The position numbers were made by a program, and so were the translations under genes. From Hoeflea sp. (GTDB taxonomy: Bacteria; Pseudomonadota; Alphaproteobacteria; Rhizobiales; Rhizobiaceae), in NCBI GenBank assembly GCA_019084245.1, contig JAHRFE010000020.1:62001-126000 (forward strand): a stretch of DNA of 64,000 bases, given 5' to 3'. A model generated the notes under the pieces. It was not told where the DNA came from and ran no database searches. It saw only the letters and a program-made list of their open reading frames with translations. The stretch's first letter is position 1. Each line of letters starts with the position of its first letter. Positions 31,852 to 44,847 of the stretch are shown here, piece after piece.

Positions 31852-32253
31852 TCAGGCGCGCAGGTCCAGCACTTTAAAGTCGCGATGCGCGGGATGGGTG
31901 CTGAACACGAAGACGCGGTTCAGATCGCGGTCGCTCAGCAGCCGCAGGAAGCGGATCTGAATTGTGTTGTTGCTGTTGATGCGCAACAGGGTGCTGCCGA
32001 TCCTGGGAATCCGCGCCTCGGGGATATCCAGACAGAACTCCCGCGGAATCTTGAATTCGGTGACGATGCCGAGAATGGCGCCGCTCAGCGATATGCCGAG
32101 GACCGTGCAACTGCGCGATGCCATGTGCATCACACCCTTCTCGGTGTATTCGATCCGGGCGTGGTTCATGGTCTCCTGCATGGGTAACCGCGTCTCGCGG
32201 TCGTACATAAAAGATTCTTCCCGCTGCAAATAATGTGTGGCCGAAGTTGTCAT
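31852..32253 (-). CDS. PilZ-domain-like protein
   Basis: 133 residues from the ATG at 32253 (GAGGGACC upstream; the frame extends to 32313). The sequence resembles single-domain PilZ proteins of rhizobia: a basic stretch near the N-terminus, then SRSCTVLGISLSGAILGI (the beta-strand with SLSGA, the usual D/NxSxxG element), and IRFLRLLSDRDLNRVFVF. The canonical RxxxR motif is not clear, so cyclic di-GMP binding is uncertain. It could link second-messenger signals to motility or polysaccharide output, but nothing nearby proves this. It is convergent with edd. Confidence 0.6.
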   Translation of the reverse strand: MTTSATHYLQREESFMYDRETRLPMQETMNHARIEYTEKGVMHMASRSCTVLGISLSGAILGIVTEFKIPREFCLDIPEARIPRIGSTLLRINSNNTIQIRFLRLLSDRDLNRVFVFSTHPAHRDFKVLDLRA

Positions 32254-32464
32254 AATAGGTCCCTCGCGTTCGGCTGTTGCTTGCCTTTCTGCAATTCCCG
32301 AAAAATCTAACAAGTAACATTTAATACAAAGTGTCCATGTCCGGGCACGGGACAGTCAGCCGGGCGTGGACCCGTCTTGCGGTCGCGCCCGCACATAAGA
32401 CCCGTCCTCGCGGAGCGGGCCTCTGGTGTCTGGATCAGCTTTTTTCCGGAAGCCCCTTGAGGGG

Positions 32465-33553
<1,089 letters not shown>

Positions 33554-33584
33554 GGTTTCCTCCCGCTGGAACTCTTCATATATT

Positions 33585-35261
<1,677 letters not shown>

Positions 35262-35271
35262 TCAAACTCCA

Positions 35272-36414
35272 TTACTTCACGGACCCTGAGAGCAGGCCGC
35301 GAACAAGATATTTCTGCATGGCGAAAAAGACCACCAGCGGCACCGCGATCGACACGAAGGCAGAGGTCGCCAGGATTTCCCAGTTGCCGCCGCGTGTGCC
35401 CAGCAGTTCGACGATCTGCTTGGTCATCACGGTGGTTTCCCCGGTCGAGTCGATCAGGAAGACGAGTGCTACCAGAAGATCGTTCCAGGTCCAGAGGAAC
35501 TGGAAGATGGCGAAGGAGGCAAGCGCCGGAAACGACAGCGGCAGGATGATCTTGACGAAGATCTGGAAATCCGTGGCGCCATCGACGCGGGCGTTCTCGA
35601 TGATGTCGCGCGGCAGGCCGACCATGTAGTTGCGCAAGAGATAGATCGCCAGCGGCAGGCCGAAGCCGGTGTGCGCCAGCCAGACGCCGAGATAGCCCTT
35701 GCCGATGCCGATGTCGTTGTGAAGCTTCAGAAGCGGGATTAGCGCCAGTTGCAGCGGCACAACCAGCAGGCCGACAACGGCGGCGATCAGCAGCGACCTG
35801 CCCGGAAAGCGCATCCAGGCGAGCGCGTAAGCCGCGAAGGCCGCGATCACGATCGGGATGATGGTGGCGGGTATGGTCACCGTCATGGTGTTGAAGAACG
35901 CCTTGGCCATGCCTTCCCGATTGTTGGGATCGAACAGCACGAAGCGGTAGTTCTGCAGTGTGAATTCCGGAGGGGCCTCGGCGGTGGTGAAGACCCGCGG
36001 CAATCGGCCATCGCCAAAGCTTTGAGGCGAAGACATGCGGAACGCGCCGTTGGCTTCAATTGTCAGGTTGGCGCCGTCACCGAGGTCGGCCTCCTCGCCG
36101 GGCTCATAGGCCTCGGGGTCTCGCGAGTTCACCCCCCAGCGGCTGATGACAACATTGTCCGCCGCGAAGAGCCGGCCTTCAATGACGAACTCACCGTCCA
36201 CTTGCGCCTCATCGCCCGAAAGGCGAATCGCAGGGCGCTGACGCTCCTGGGTGAACATCGAGGCCCACCAGCCGGTGTTGGCGATCTGGTCGGCGGTGCG
36301 GAAGGAGGACACGAACAGGCCGACGGTGGGGAACAGCCAAAGTGCTACGAGAAGCACCACCGAGATGTGGACAGCCCAGACGAGTGGCGATTTTTTTGAT
36401 GATGTCACGTTCAT
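35272..36414 (-). CDS. aglG: Alpha-glucoside ABC transporter permease AglG
   Basis: 380 residues, longer than most MalG-type permeases. A first membrane helix (VWAVHISVVLLVALWLFPTV) is followed by a periplasmic insert of roughly 130 residues, then five further helices with the EAA loop (IIENARVDGATDFQIFVKI). The insert is a feature of AglG proteins. It forms the import channel with AglF. It lies 11 nt downstream of aglF and 10 nt upstream of aglA. Confidence 0.93.
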   Translation of the reverse strand: MNVTSSKKSPLVWAVHISVVLLVALWLFPTVGLFVSSFRTADQIANTGWWASMFTQERQRPAIRLSGDEAQVDGEFVIEGRLFAADNVVISRWGVNSRDPEAYEPGEEADLGDGANLTIEANGAFRMSSPQSFGDGRLPRVFTTAEAPPEFTLQNYRFVLFDPNNREGMAKAFFNTMTVTIPATIIPIVIAAFAAYALAWMRFPGRSLLIAAVVGLLVVPLQLALIPLLKLHNDIGIGKGYLGVWLAHTGFGLPLAIYLLRNYMVGLPRDIIENARVDGATDFQIFVKIILPLSFPALASFAIFQFLWTWNDLLVALVFLIDSTGETTVMTKQIVELLGTRGGNWEILATSAFVSIAVPLVVFFAMQKYLVRGLLSGSVK

Positions 36415-36425
36415 CCTCGCCTCCC

Positions 36426-37667
36426 TCAGCGCGTTTCTTTGCGGGCGTTGTAGACATTCCAGGCCAGGATGGGCGTGACCAGCAGCATGATGATCATCGC
36501 GCTGGCCGAGCCCACGCCCCAGTCATTGGCGCGGAACAGCTTGTCATACATGTAGTTGGCAAGCACCTGGGTCTGCCATTGACCATTGGTCATGGCAAAG
36601 ACGATGTCGAACACCTTGAGAACGACGATGGTGATGGTGGTCCAGACCACCACGATGGTGCCCATGATCTGCGGCACCTTGATCTTGAAGAAGATCTGGA
36701 ACGGATTTGCGCCATCAATGACGGCGGCCTCGATGGTTTCCTCGGGAATGCCGCGGATCGCCGCCGACAGGATCACCATAGCGAAACCGGTCTGGATCCA
36801 GACCAGCACGGCCATGAGGAAAAAGGAGTTCCAGAACGGCATGGTCAGCCATGTCTGCGGCTGGCCATAGGGGAGCCTGGCGGAAAACACCGACAGGATC
36901 GAACCCAGCGAAAGCCAGATCAGCCAGACCGCGACAATGGCGAAGAACAGCCGCAGCGGCGTGAACCACCAGGGTGCCTTGCGATGACCGATCTCGGCAT
37001 TCACCAGGGGCCGGACGGCCTGATAGACGAGCCAGGCCAGGAAAGCGGCGAACACCGCCAGCAGCAGCGCGGGCACGATCTGAAGGAAGACGATGGAGCC
37101 AAAGCCGCCGTCAAACATGAGCCAGACGGCGTTCAAGACGCCGATCTGCTCCTGGTTCGCGGGCCGTGTGTCATAGACCAGCTTCCAGATCACCGCGGCG
37201 CCGACGAAGGAGATCGCCATCGGCATGAAGATCAGCGACTTGGCGATATTGCCCCATTTGATGCGGTCGGTAAGCTGGGCCGCGAGCAGCCCGATCGCGG
37301 TCGACATGGCCGGCACCACAATCAGCCAGAGCATGTTGTTGCTCATCGCTTCCCAGAATTTCGGCTCGCGGAACATCTGCTGGTAGTTGGCCAGGCCCAC
37401 GAAGGCGCCGCCCTGATCGCGGTCGGTGAGCGACAGCCAGAGCGTGGCGAAAACCGGATAGGCGAGATAGAGGCCGAGCGCAAAAAGCGCCGGAAAAAGA
37501 AACAGCCAGGGCCGGATCTGATTGGCCCTGTTGATGTTGCGACCGGCATTCTTGCCAGTGGCGGGATACAGGACGCGATCGAGAAACTGGTTGGAAAAAT
37601 AGAAATAGCCTACGCATCCGCCGACGCCGACGATGATGGTGATGACAGCCTGAAGTGCCGGATGCAT
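36426..37667 (-). CDS. aglF: Alpha-glucoside ABC transporter permease AglF
   Basis: 413 residues with an extra N-terminal helix (VITIIVGVGGCVGYFYFSN) that is typical of AglF and absent from standard MalF-like permeases. Six or more further helices follow, with the EAA-type loop (EETIEAAVIDGANPFQIFFKI). It pairs with AglG in the cytoplasmic membrane. A 9-bp intercistronic hairpin separates it from aglE upstream. Confidence 0.93.
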   Translation of the reverse strand: MHPALQAVITIIVGVGGCVGYFYFSNQFLDRVLYPATGKNAGRNINRANQIRPWLFLFPALFALGLYLAYPVFATLWLSLTDRDQGGAFVGLANYQQMFREPKFWEAMSNNMLWLIVVPAMSTAIGLLAAQLTDRIKWGNIAKSLIFMPMAISFVGAAVIWKLVYDTRPANQEQIGVLNAVWLMFDGGFGSIVFLQIVPALLLAVFAAFLAWLVYQAVRPLVNAEIGHRKAPWWFTPLRLFFAIVAVWLIWLSLGSILSVFSARLPYGQPQTWLTMPFWNSFFLMAVLVWIQTGFAMVILSAAIRGIPEETIEAAVIDGANPFQIFFKIKVPQIMGTIVVVWTTITIVVLKVFDIVFAMTNGQWQTQVLANYMYDKLFRANDWGVGSASAMIIMLLVTPILAWNVYNARKETR

Positions 37668-37695
37668 CCTTTCCTCCCCAAAAGGCGGTGCGTTT

Positions 37696-37725
37696 GGGGA
37701 TCCCGGCCAGACGCCGGGATCTCCC
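37696..37725 (-). other. Intercistronic hairpin after aglE
   Basis: GATCCCGGC (37699-37707) and GCCGGGATC (37713-37721) form a perfect 9-bp stem with a 5-nt loop, extendable by GGG/CCC beyond one mismatch. It lies 21 nt downstream of the aglE stop and has no T run on the minus strand. It most likely protects the aglE mRNA 3' end or attenuates transcription into aglF. Confidence 0.55.
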
Positions 37726-37745
37726 TGTTTGCCTGTCGTGTCAGC

Positions 37746-39095
37746 TTACTTGAGGGCGTCCCAGGAGTCCTGGATCGCGCCGGCGACTTCCTCGGCGGAC
37801 CTGCCGCCGGTGTAGTCGACCATGCCGGTCCAGAACGAACCCGCGCCAACGCCGCCCGGCATCAGGTCGGAGCCGTCAAACCGGAAGGTAGTGGCGCCCA
37901 AGAGAACATCGTTCATCTTCTTGAGCGTCGGATCGCTGAACAGATCCGTGTTGACGCCCTTGTGAGGGGTGAGGAAGCCCTTCTGGGCCATCCAAAGCTC
38001 ATGCGCGATCGGCGACTTGAGGAACTCGATCAACGCCTGAGCGCCGGGGCTGTCCTTGGTGATGGCCCAGACTGTGCCTGCACCCAGAACCGGCGTGCCG
38101 AGATCCTTGCTTTCGTAAGCGGGCATATAGAAGAAATCCGCATCGGTGCCGACCTCGGTGCCTTCGGGGAAGAAGGCCGGGATGAAGGAGGCCTGATGGT
38201 GCATGTAGCACTGCGGCGGCGAGGAGAAGAGCCCCTTGGGGCTGTCGCGGAAATCGGTCGTGGCGACCGCGCCCGCGCCACCGGCGACAAAGGCGTCATT
38301 GCGGGCAAACCAGCCGAATTCCTCGATCGCGCCGATGACGGCCGGGTCGGTGAACTTGACCTCGTTGGAGACCCACTTGTCATAGACGTCGGGCGCCTGG
38401 GTGCGCAGCATCATGTCCTCCACCCAGTCGGTCGCAGGCCATCCGGTGGCGCCTCCAGACCCCAGGCCAATGCACCACGGCGTGCCGCCATCGGCAACGA
38501 TCTGTTCGGTCAGCGCCTTGAGCTCTTCCATGCTCCCGGGGATTTCATAGCCGGCATCCTCGAAGTTTTCAGGGATGTACCAGACCAGCGACTTCACATC
38601 GACCTTGTAGAAGAAGCCGTAGAGATTGTCGGTGCCGTCCTGGCCGGCATAGGTGCCCAGATCGACCCAGGACTGACCAGCGGCATAGTTTTCCTTGACC
38701 CAGTCGCCGGTGCCTTCGGGCAGCGGCGTCAGAAATCCGCGACCGGCCATGTCGGAGGCGAGTCCGGGCTGCGGGAACACGGCGATGTTGGGCGCGGAGC
38801 CGGCTTCGGCATCGATCACGATCTGCTGCTCAAAACTGTCGGAGCCGACATATTTGACATCGGCGCCGGTGGCGGCAGCGAAATAGGCCAGCACCGACTC
38901 GGCGAATGCCTGGTCCGGTCCAAGCCAGGGACCAAACACGGTGACTTCCTCACCATTGAGTTGCGTAGCCTTGAGTGCCTCATAGCTCTCCCAGTTGAAA
39001 TCGCCCTCTCCCGGGGTGAACATGAGTTCCTGGGCATGGGCTGCCCCCAGCGTTAGCGCAGCAGCGGCCGCACTCATCAAAAATAGCTTTTTCAT
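37746..39095 (-). CDS. aglE: Alpha-glucoside-binding periplasmic protein AglE
   Basis: 449 residues with a clear signal peptide (MKKLFLMSAAAAALTLGAAH, cleavage after AHA) and the family 1 extracellular solute-binding fold. It captures alpha-glucosides in the periplasm for AglF/AglG. The ribosome site GGGAGGAAG lies just upstream of the ATG. First gene of the operon; a 12-bp palindrome shared with the aglR side lies 76 nt upstream of its start. Confidence 0.93.
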   Translation of the reverse strand: MKKLFLMSAAAAALTLGAAHAQELMFTPGEGDFNWESYEALKATQLNGEEVTVFGPWLGPDQAFAESVLAYFAAATGADVKYVGSDSFEQQIVIDAEAGSAPNIAVFPQPGLASDMAGRGFLTPLPEGTGDWVKENYAAGQSWVDLGTYAGQDGTDNLYGFFYKVDVKSLVWYIPENFEDAGYEIPGSMEELKALTEQIVADGGTPWCIGLGSGGATGWPATDWVEDMMLRTQAPDVYDKWVSNEVKFTDPAVIGAIEEFGWFARNDAFVAGGAGAVATTDFRDSPKGLFSSPPQCYMHHQASFIPAFFPEGTEVGTDADFFYMPAYESKDLGTPVLGAGTVWAITKDSPGAQALIEFLKSPIAHELWMAQKGFLTPHKGVNTDLFSDPTLKKMNDVLLGATTFRFDGSDLMPGGVGAGSFWTGMVDYTGGRSAEEVAGAIQDSWDALK

Positions 39096-39170
39096 CGAAT
39101 CTTCCTCCCGGCCAACACTGGCCTTTTAGTGAAGCTGAATTGGTTCTCGGAGCCAAGTCCCTGACCAAGT

Positions 39171-39182
39171 CAAAGCGCTTTG
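39171..39182. promoter_or_regulatory. Palindrome CAAAGCGCTTTG, aglE side
   Basis: Perfect 12-bp palindrome of the LacI-family operator type (central CG in AAAGCGCTTT), 76 nt upstream of the aglE start in the aglE-aglR divergent region (39096-39433). An identical copy lies at 39401-39412. It is most simply the AglR binding site controlling the agl operon. Confidence 0.75.
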
Positions 39183-39400
39183 GCTTCCTTTTAAAGGATT
39201 ACGGCAGCCGGGCTGAGTCAAGCTTTAAGTTACAATGCGCCGCCTAATTCGAATGCTGCGTCGCGATGGCGCAGGCCACGCTGCAGTGCAGCGAAGTTTT
39301 GCATTGCACGATCGGGTGTTTTTACTTTTTTTATTGGTCGAGGTGCGCTTAGATGGCAGGCTTGGAATGGGGAATGCCCGCCACTGGTTGGCTGTTTTTC

Positions 39401-39412
39401 CAAAGCGCTTTG
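39401..39412. promoter_or_regulatory. Palindrome CAAAGCGCTTTG, aglR side
   Basis: Second exact copy of the 12-bp palindrome, 22 nt before the GTG start of aglR and 230 bp from the first copy. Its position fits negative autoregulation, and two sites at this spacing would also allow repression by DNA looping. Confidence 0.72.
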
Positions 39413-39433
39413 AATGAACTGGATCCTTGTACC

Positions 39434-40510
39434 GTGAACCTGAAACAGCTCTCAGAGCTTCTTCAATTGTCGCAGACCACGGTCAGCCGCGCGCTCAACG
39501 GCTATCCGGAAGTCGCGGAGCAGACCCGCCGCCGGGTGCTCGAAGCGGCGCAGCGGCACGGCTACAAGCCCAATTCCAACGCCCGCAAGCTTGCCACCGG
39601 CCGGGCCGGCTCGATCGGCTATGTGCTGCCGGTGGGGCGCAATGTCGATCTCGACCCGCATTTCGTCGAGTTCCTGTCGGGCCTCGGCGAACATGCGCTG
39701 GCCCGCGAGGTCGATCTTTCTCTGACGCCGGCCCCCTATGAGCGCGAGAGCGAGGCCTATCGCCGCATCGCCGCCAGCCGCTCGGTGGACGGGGTCTACC
39801 TGTCCTCGATGCGCAACGACGAACAGCGGATTGCGCTGGTGCGGAGTCTCGGCATTCCGTTCCTGGCGCATGGAAGGGCGCTGAAGCCAGCGGAGGGATA
39901 CGCCTTTCTCGACATCGACAATGAGGGCGCGTTCCATGACGCCGCGCGGTTGCTCCTGCAATTGGGGCACAGGCGCCTGGCCTTCATCAATGGCGACACC
40001 GATTTCGCCTTCGCGGTGCACCGGCTCAATGGCGTGATCCGGGCAATGACTGCGCATGGCCTGCCTGTCGAAAGCCTGCAGCACCATTCCGCGGCGATGA
40101 ACGAGGAAAACGGCTACCGGCTGGCGATGGACCTGTTTCGCGACTCGGACCCGCTGACGCGGCCGACGGGTGTGCTCTCCGCCTCGATGTTTTCCACGCT
40201 GGGGATTGTCCGCGCCTTCAACCAGCTGGGCCTGCGCATGCCCAAGGATGTGTCGATCATCACCCACGACGACGTGTTTCCGTTCCTGAAGCCCGAGAGC
40301 TTCTCGGTGCAGCTTACGACCACCCGCTCCTCGATCCGCGCCGCCGGCGCGCGTATCTGCGAGCGGCTGGTCAACATCATCTCGGGCACGGAATCCGGCC
40401 CGGTGGCCGAGATCTGGCCGGTGGAGCTGATCGTGCGTGCGTCGACGGGTCCGGCGCCCGAGGAGCGCAAACCGGCGAGACGCGGACGTGCGGCGGAGGC
40501 TGCGGAGTAG
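39434..40510 (+). CDS. aglR: LacI-family regulator AglR
   Basis: 358 residues from the GTG at 39434; the frame is open to an ATG at 39353, but AglR relatives begin at NLKQLSELL. The N-terminal LacI HTH (LKQLSELLQLSQTTVSRALN) and hinge region are followed by a periplasmic-binding-protein-like effector domain. It is divergent from aglEFGAK and should repress it until an alpha-glucoside inducer binds. The 3' end lies 9 nt from the convergent folD. Confidence 0.9.
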   Translation: MNLKQLSELLQLSQTTVSRALNGYPEVAEQTRRRVLEAAQRHGYKPNSNARKLATGRAGSIGYVLPVGRNVDLDPHFVEFLSGLGEHALAREVDLSLTPAPYERESEAYRRIAASRSVDGVYLSSMRNDEQRIALVRSLGIPFLAHGRALKPAEGYAFLDIDNEGAFHDAARLLLQLGHRRLAFINGDTDFAFAVHRLNGVIRAMTAHGLPVESLQHHSAAMNEENGYRLAMDLFRDSDPLTRPTGVLSASMFSTLGIVRAFNQLGLRMPKDVSIITHDDVFPFLKPESFSVQLTTTRSSIRAAGARICERLVNIISGTESGPVAEIWPVELIVRASTGPAPEERKPARRGRAAEAAE

Positions 40511-40519
40511 CGGCGACAG

Positions 40520-41419
40520 TCAGAACGAAGGTGGCGTCATCCCGTGCGCGCGCATGGCGGCGGTGACTGTGTTGGCCATCAGCATGGCGATGGTCATGGG
40601 GCCGACGCCGCCGGGGACCGGGGTGATCACGGCTGCGACGTCCGCGCATTCCTCAAAAGCCACGTCGCCGACGAGGCGGGTCTTGCCCTCCCCGCGCTCG
40701 GGCGCGTCGATGCGGTTGATGCCGACATCGATCACCGTGGCGCCGGGCTTGACCCATTGGGCCTTGACCATCTGCGGGCGGCCGACGGCGGCAACGAGAA
40801 TGTCGGCGTTGCGGCAGACGCCCGGCAGATCCTTGGTGCGCGAGTGCGCTGTGGTGACGGTGGCGTTGGCGGCCAGCAGCAGCGCCGACATCGGCTTGCC
40901 GAACAGGTTTGAGCGGCCGATGACCACGGCGTTCAGCCCGGAAAGATCCGGCCCGTGGGTCTGGCGGACAAACAGCATGGCGCCAGCGGGCGTGCAGGAA
41001 ATCAGGCCGCCGTCGAGGTCTCCCGTCATCAGCTTGCCGGCGTTGACCACATGCAGGCCGTCGACATCCTTCTCCGGCCGGATCGACTGGATCACCGCGT
41101 CGGAATCAAGATGCGTCGGCAGCGGCAATTGCACCAGGATGCCGTGGATTTCGGGATCTTCGTTGAGTGTCGCGACAAGCGCCTCAAGCTCGGCCTGCGA
41201 GGTGTCTTCCGGCAGCGTGTGCTGCACCGACTTGAACCCGCATTGCTTGGCCATGCGACTCTTGGACGAGACATAGACATGGGAGGCGGGATCATTGCCG
41301 ACAATCACCACGGCGAGGCCCGGCCGGACGCCGGTCTGTGCCTCGAGCGCCGCACTGGCGGCGGTCACCTGTTCAACGACCTCCGCCGCGACGGCCTTGC
41401 CGTCAATCACCTTTGCCAT
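40520..41419 (-). CDS. folD: Methylenetetrahydrofolate dehydrogenase/cyclohydrolase FolD
   Basis: 299 residues, a bifunctional enzyme interconverting 5,10-methylene-, methenyl- and 10-formyl-tetrahydrofolate. The catalytic [13 protein letters not shown] (Tyr and Lys), [12 protein letters not shown] and PEKDVDGLH motifs are all present, as is the NADP-binding [17 protein letters not shown]. The ATG at 41419 has GGAAGGAAG upstream; the frame up to 41542 lacks family resemblance. It is convergent with aglR. Confidence 0.96.
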   Translation of the reverse strand: MAKVIDGKAVAAEVVEQVTAASAALEAQTGVRPGLAVVIVGNDPASHVYVSSKSRMAKQCGFKSVQHTLPEDTSQAELEALVATLNEDPEIHGILVQLPLPTHLDSDAVIQSIRPEKDVDGLHVVNAGKLMTGDLDGGLISCTPAGAMLFVRQTHGPDLSGLNAVVIGRSNLFGKPMSALLLAANATVTTAHSRTKDLPGVCRNADILVAAVGRPQMVKAQWVKPGATVIDVGINRIDAPERGEGKTRLVGDVAFEECADVAAVITPVPGGVGPMTIAMLMANTVTAAMRAHGMTPPSF

Positions 41420-41562
41420 GGAAACTTCCTTCCAGATATCCTGTCCCGCGCCGTCAGGGGTGAGTGATGTGCGCGCCCTCGAGCGGGACACTACGCAACG
41501 AGACGCAAGGGCTGATAGCCTCTTTGCGTCCTCCCATGTCAAAAAACAAGAAGGGTTTGGCG

Positions 41563-44500
41563 TCAGGCGCGGCGGCGGGACGTGCCATAGCCGTCAATGC
41601 GCGAGCGGAGCACATCCATGTCCCGGCGGATCCGGTCGACCACATCGGTGCGCACCGGCTGAGGCGATGGCGCCGGCTGGCTGAAACCCTGGGTCGGAGG
41701 CAGCGGCTGAGGCGCGGCTGGATAGTGCGGTGGCGCCGGATAGTGCATGGCCGGCGCGGCTTGCGGCCAGACAGGCGCCGGCCGGGGGGCGGCGTAACCG
41801 GACTGGGATGGTCCGTAGCCGGACTGAGGCATGCTGAATTGGGGCACAGCCGACCCAGGCTGGGGCAAGCCGTATCCGGCCGAGGGCATGCCGTAAACGG
41901 ACTGCGGTGAAGCGGACCCGGACTGGGGCGCATGATGGAAAGCCGCGTAAGGTTCAGCCATCGGCGCGGCTTGAGGCGGGTAAACCGGATAGGGCTGCGC
42001 CTGGCTCTGGGCAGGATAGGCCGTCCAGAGCGGTTGTCCCGTCCTCGAATCATGGGAGCGCGGGTCATGGGAGCGCGGGTCATGGGCGTAGGAGTCTTGG
42101 CGCGGATGAGATGCCGCTGGAAAGGCGGTGGACGGGTATGGAGCCGGCTCAGCGGGGTGCGGTTCCCAACCGCGTTGCGGCTGGGCGGGCATGGCCCCTT
42201 GCGCGGCGTGGGCTGGTTCGAAACCGGGCCTTGTATCCATGTTACGGCCATAGGCATCCGGGTTTGCAGCATATGCGGCGGCGGGCGCCAGAGCCGGTCC
42301 TGCAGGCTGAACGCTGCCCTGCTGCGGCAGTGGGCGAGCCTGGACAGGCTGGCTATCGGTCTCCGGAGCCGGCTGCTGCTGCGGGGCATCACGTTGCGCG
42401 GCCACGGGTTCGCGGTGCAAAGGGTCGGGCTCGCGTTGCGCGCGCGGAGCCGCGGCAGCCGTCGCCTGGTCTGCAGCCCGATCGAAATCCGTGCCGACGC
42501 TCTCGTCGCGGTACGCCCAGCGGCGGCGGGCAGGACCGGAGGGAGGCGTCCGGGGCCCGGGATTGGGCGCGGCCGGATAATCGCCGAAGGGCGGGGTCTG
42601 AAACCGGGCCTGCACCGGACCTGTGTTGTAGGCCCGGATGCTTTCGACGGCTCCGGCCAGCAGCGCCAGGCCGAGACCGGCGAAGAAACCGGCAAACAGG
42701 CCACCGACGGCAATGAACTTGCGCGACGGGCCCATCGGCTGCAGCGGCGCTTCGGCCGGGGAAATGACACGGACATTGCGGGTGGAGAAATTGGAGCGCT
42801 CGCTGGTTTCGCGCGAGCGGGTGAGGAACGCTTCATAGATGCCGCGGGTGGCGGCGGCCTTGCGCTCGAGTTCGCGCAAGGTGACGAAATCCACCGACTG
42901 ATCCATGGCGCGGCTTTTGGCCACCGCCATCTGGCTGTTGAGTTCCTGCTCGGTCTCGACGGCGCGCTGCAGTTCGGTCTGGGAACTGGCGACAATGCGG
43001 CGCAGTTCGGCGCTGATTTCAGCCCTGATCGTGTCGAGCTGGGATTTTGCGGCTATGTATCTCGGGTGCCGCGGCCCGAGGCTGGTGGCGAGAGATTCGG
43101 CGTTCGACCTGGTCTCGGTGTATTGCTTGCGCAATTCGATCAGGTTGGACGACAACAGCTCTTCGGGAAAGGCACCTGAGAGCACATCGTCGATATTGAC
43201 GTTGGCGAGATTGTTGGCCTTGACCCGGATGCCCACTTTCATGGCGCGCGCATTGGCCAGCTGATCGCTCAGCGCCAGGATCACCTTGTCATCGATATAC
43301 TGACCGCCCACGCCGACAAGCCCGTTTTCGGCCTTGAACCGCTCGACTTCGCGCTCGGCGGCATCGAGATCGGCACGGAGCGCGTTGATCCTTGTGTCGA
43401 TGGATTCCGACGTCCGTTCAAGCAGGCTGGATTGCGCCTGGCCTTCTGAATCGAGATAGGTCTCGACAATCTGGTTGGCGATGAGCGCCGATTTATCCGC
43501 ATCCCGCGAACTGACGCCGACGATGATGACGAAGGTCTTTGCATCGCGCGAGACGCTGAGCGAATCGCGCAGTTCCTCGAGCGCCGTCTGTTGGGCGTCG
43601 GACGGGCCGCCCGCGCCGGTGAAGAGTTCCTTGATCAGTGTCAGGCCGCCGGAAATGCCGCCGGTGGAAAGCGAGCCGTTGAATTCCGGATCCCGATCCA
43701 GTCCGAGATCGGCAATGACCCTTTGCAGGACGCTGGTGGAGGAGAGGATCTGCAACTGGCTGTCGGTGATCGCCAGCATGGCTTCGGTGGACAGCTGCTG
43801 GTTTCGGATATCGTCCTCGGTGACCCGGATTTCGCGCGGATCGATGAAGAGACGGCTTTCGGCATAATACCGGTGCGGCGTCGACAGGGCCACAAGCACG
43901 CCCAGGAGCGCGCCGATGAAGGCGGCGGCGACGATCTGCTTCCAGTATCGCACGACGGCGGAAATCAGGATCGAGGCGTCGAGCAGCGGACGCGACCCCT
44001 CGTCCAGTCGGCCTCCGGACGCTGCCGCATGCCAGTGATAGTGATCATCGTGGCCTTGATCGTGCTGCCGCGGCGCAGGCGCCCAGGGCGGATCATCCTC
44101 GCACGAATCGGCGCCCCGCTGCGGCGGCGCCTGATGCGCCATGTCCGGCAGGTCGGACTCCGTGCTCCGTGGCGCAGGCTGATCTTCCGGCGCTGGACGG
44201 GATCCAGCTTGGTTCGCCTGCGGCGGGATCGTGCCGATCAAGCGCGCGATCTTGTCGCCGAATTTCTCGTGCGCGGAACGGGCCGGCTCCGGACGGGCTT
44301 GCTCGATCGGTGGAGCCGCATGGACGGGCGATGGCGCCACGGCCTCATTGCGGTCAGCGCCATAGCGGGCAGTGGACAAGCGTGCGGTGCGCGAAGGTGC
44401 GGCCAGCAAGGAAGGCGCGGGACGTGGGGCTGCTGACTGGGCGTGGATCTGACCCCTGTCCCATGCGCCTGTCGTGTCCGGGGCGCGCGGAGGCAATGGC

Positions 44501-44580
44501 GCGCGAGGCGCAACGCCTGCATGGTCGAGCAGCGAACCCCGGCGGGCGTGCGGCCTACGGTCTTTGGTGGAATCGCTCAT
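41563..44580 (-). CDS. Very large Wzz/GNVR-type polysaccharide chain-length protein
   Basis: 1005 residues. Residues 1-200 are Pro/Arg/His-rich and look disordered. A first membrane helix (about 214-232) starts a Wzz domain ([16 protein letters not shown]), followed by a long coiled-coil periplasmic region (380-600) and the GNVR/PCP region ending at a second helix (621-644). The last ~355 residues are Pro/Gln/Tyr/Gly-rich with short repeats (PQSGYG, PRSHD). There is no Walker A motif, so the tyrosine kinase domain of ExoP/Wzc relatives is absent. It would control polysaccharide chain length or export. The start has GGACATGAGC context and is the first Met of the frame. Confidence 0.82.
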   Translation of the reverse strand: MSDSTKDRRPHARRGSLLDHAGVAPRAPLPPRAPDTTGAWDRGQIHAQSAAPRPAPSLLAAPSRTARLSTARYGADRNEAVAPSPVHAAPPIEQARPEPARSAHEKFGDKIARLIGTIPPQANQAGSRPAPEDQPAPRSTESDLPDMAHQAPPQRGADSCEDDPPWAPAPRQHDQGHDDHYHWHAAASGGRLDEGSRPLLDASILISAVVRYWKQIVAAAFIGALLGVLVALSTPHRYYAESRLFIDPREIRVTEDDIRNQQLSTEAMLAITDSQLQILSSTSVLQRVIADLGLDRDPEFNGSLSTGGISGGLTLIKELFTGAGGPSDAQQTALEELRDSLSVSRDAKTFVIIVGVSSRDADKSALIANQIVETYLDSEGQAQSSLLERTSESIDTRINALRADLDAAEREVERFKAENGLVGVGGQYIDDKVILALSDQLANARAMKVGIRVKANNLANVNIDDVLSGAFPEELLSSNLIELRKQYTETRSNAESLATSLGPRHPRYIAAKSQLDTIRAEISAELRRIVASSQTELQRAVETEQELNSQMAVAKSRAMDQSVDFVTLRELERKAAATRGIYEAFLTRSRETSERSNFSTRNVRVISPAEAPLQPMGPSRKFIAVGGLFAGFFAGLGLALLAGAVESIRAYNTGPVQARFQTPPFGDYPAAPNPGPRTPPSGPARRRWAYRDESVGTDFDRAADQATAAAAPRAQREPDPLHREPVAAQRDAPQQQPAPETDSQPVQARPLPQQGSVQPAGPALAPAAAYAANPDAYGRNMDTRPGFEPAHAAQGAMPAQPQRGWEPHPAEPAPYPSTAFPAASHPRQDSYAHDPRSHDPRSHDSRTGQPLWTAYPAQSQAQPYPVYPPQAAPMAEPYAAFHHAPQSGSASPQSVYGMPSAGYGLPQPGSAVPQFSMPQSGYGPSQSGYAAPRPAPVWPQAAPAMHYPAPPHYPAAPQPLPPTQGFSQPAPSPQPVRTDVVDRIRRDMDVLRSRIDGYGTSRRRA

Positions 44581-44847
44581 GTCCGGCTTCAGCCACCCTT
44601 GCTGGCAAAATTTCGACTTCGTTAAGGCAAGCTATAAATTCATGGGTAACAAATGGTTAATTTCCGCCCGGCAAACGCAAAATCGCCAATTATTCCGTGA
44701 ATTGGCAGCAATACCGTTGGCGTGCGCCAGAGCCCCGAAATTGGACGGCGCGCGGACCTCAAACGCCGAGTTAACATATTTCATCTATGGGAGAATGACT
44801 GAAACGGCGATTGCGGGACCCGCGCTCGTCCCGCTGACACGGAACCC

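Noticed and set aside
36342-39056. 904-codon plus-strand frame
   Set aside because: Antisense shadow of aglF and aglE.
42050-42079. 15-bp tandem repeat in the Wzz-like gene
   Set aside because: Only two full copies encoding PRSHD repeats; it is part of the low-complexity tail and was not listed separately.
41454-42995. 513-codon minus-strand frame overlapping the Wzz-like gene
   Set aside because: Ser/Arg/Pro-rich frame created by the low-complexity tail of the real gene; the real frame has membrane helices and the Wzz signature.
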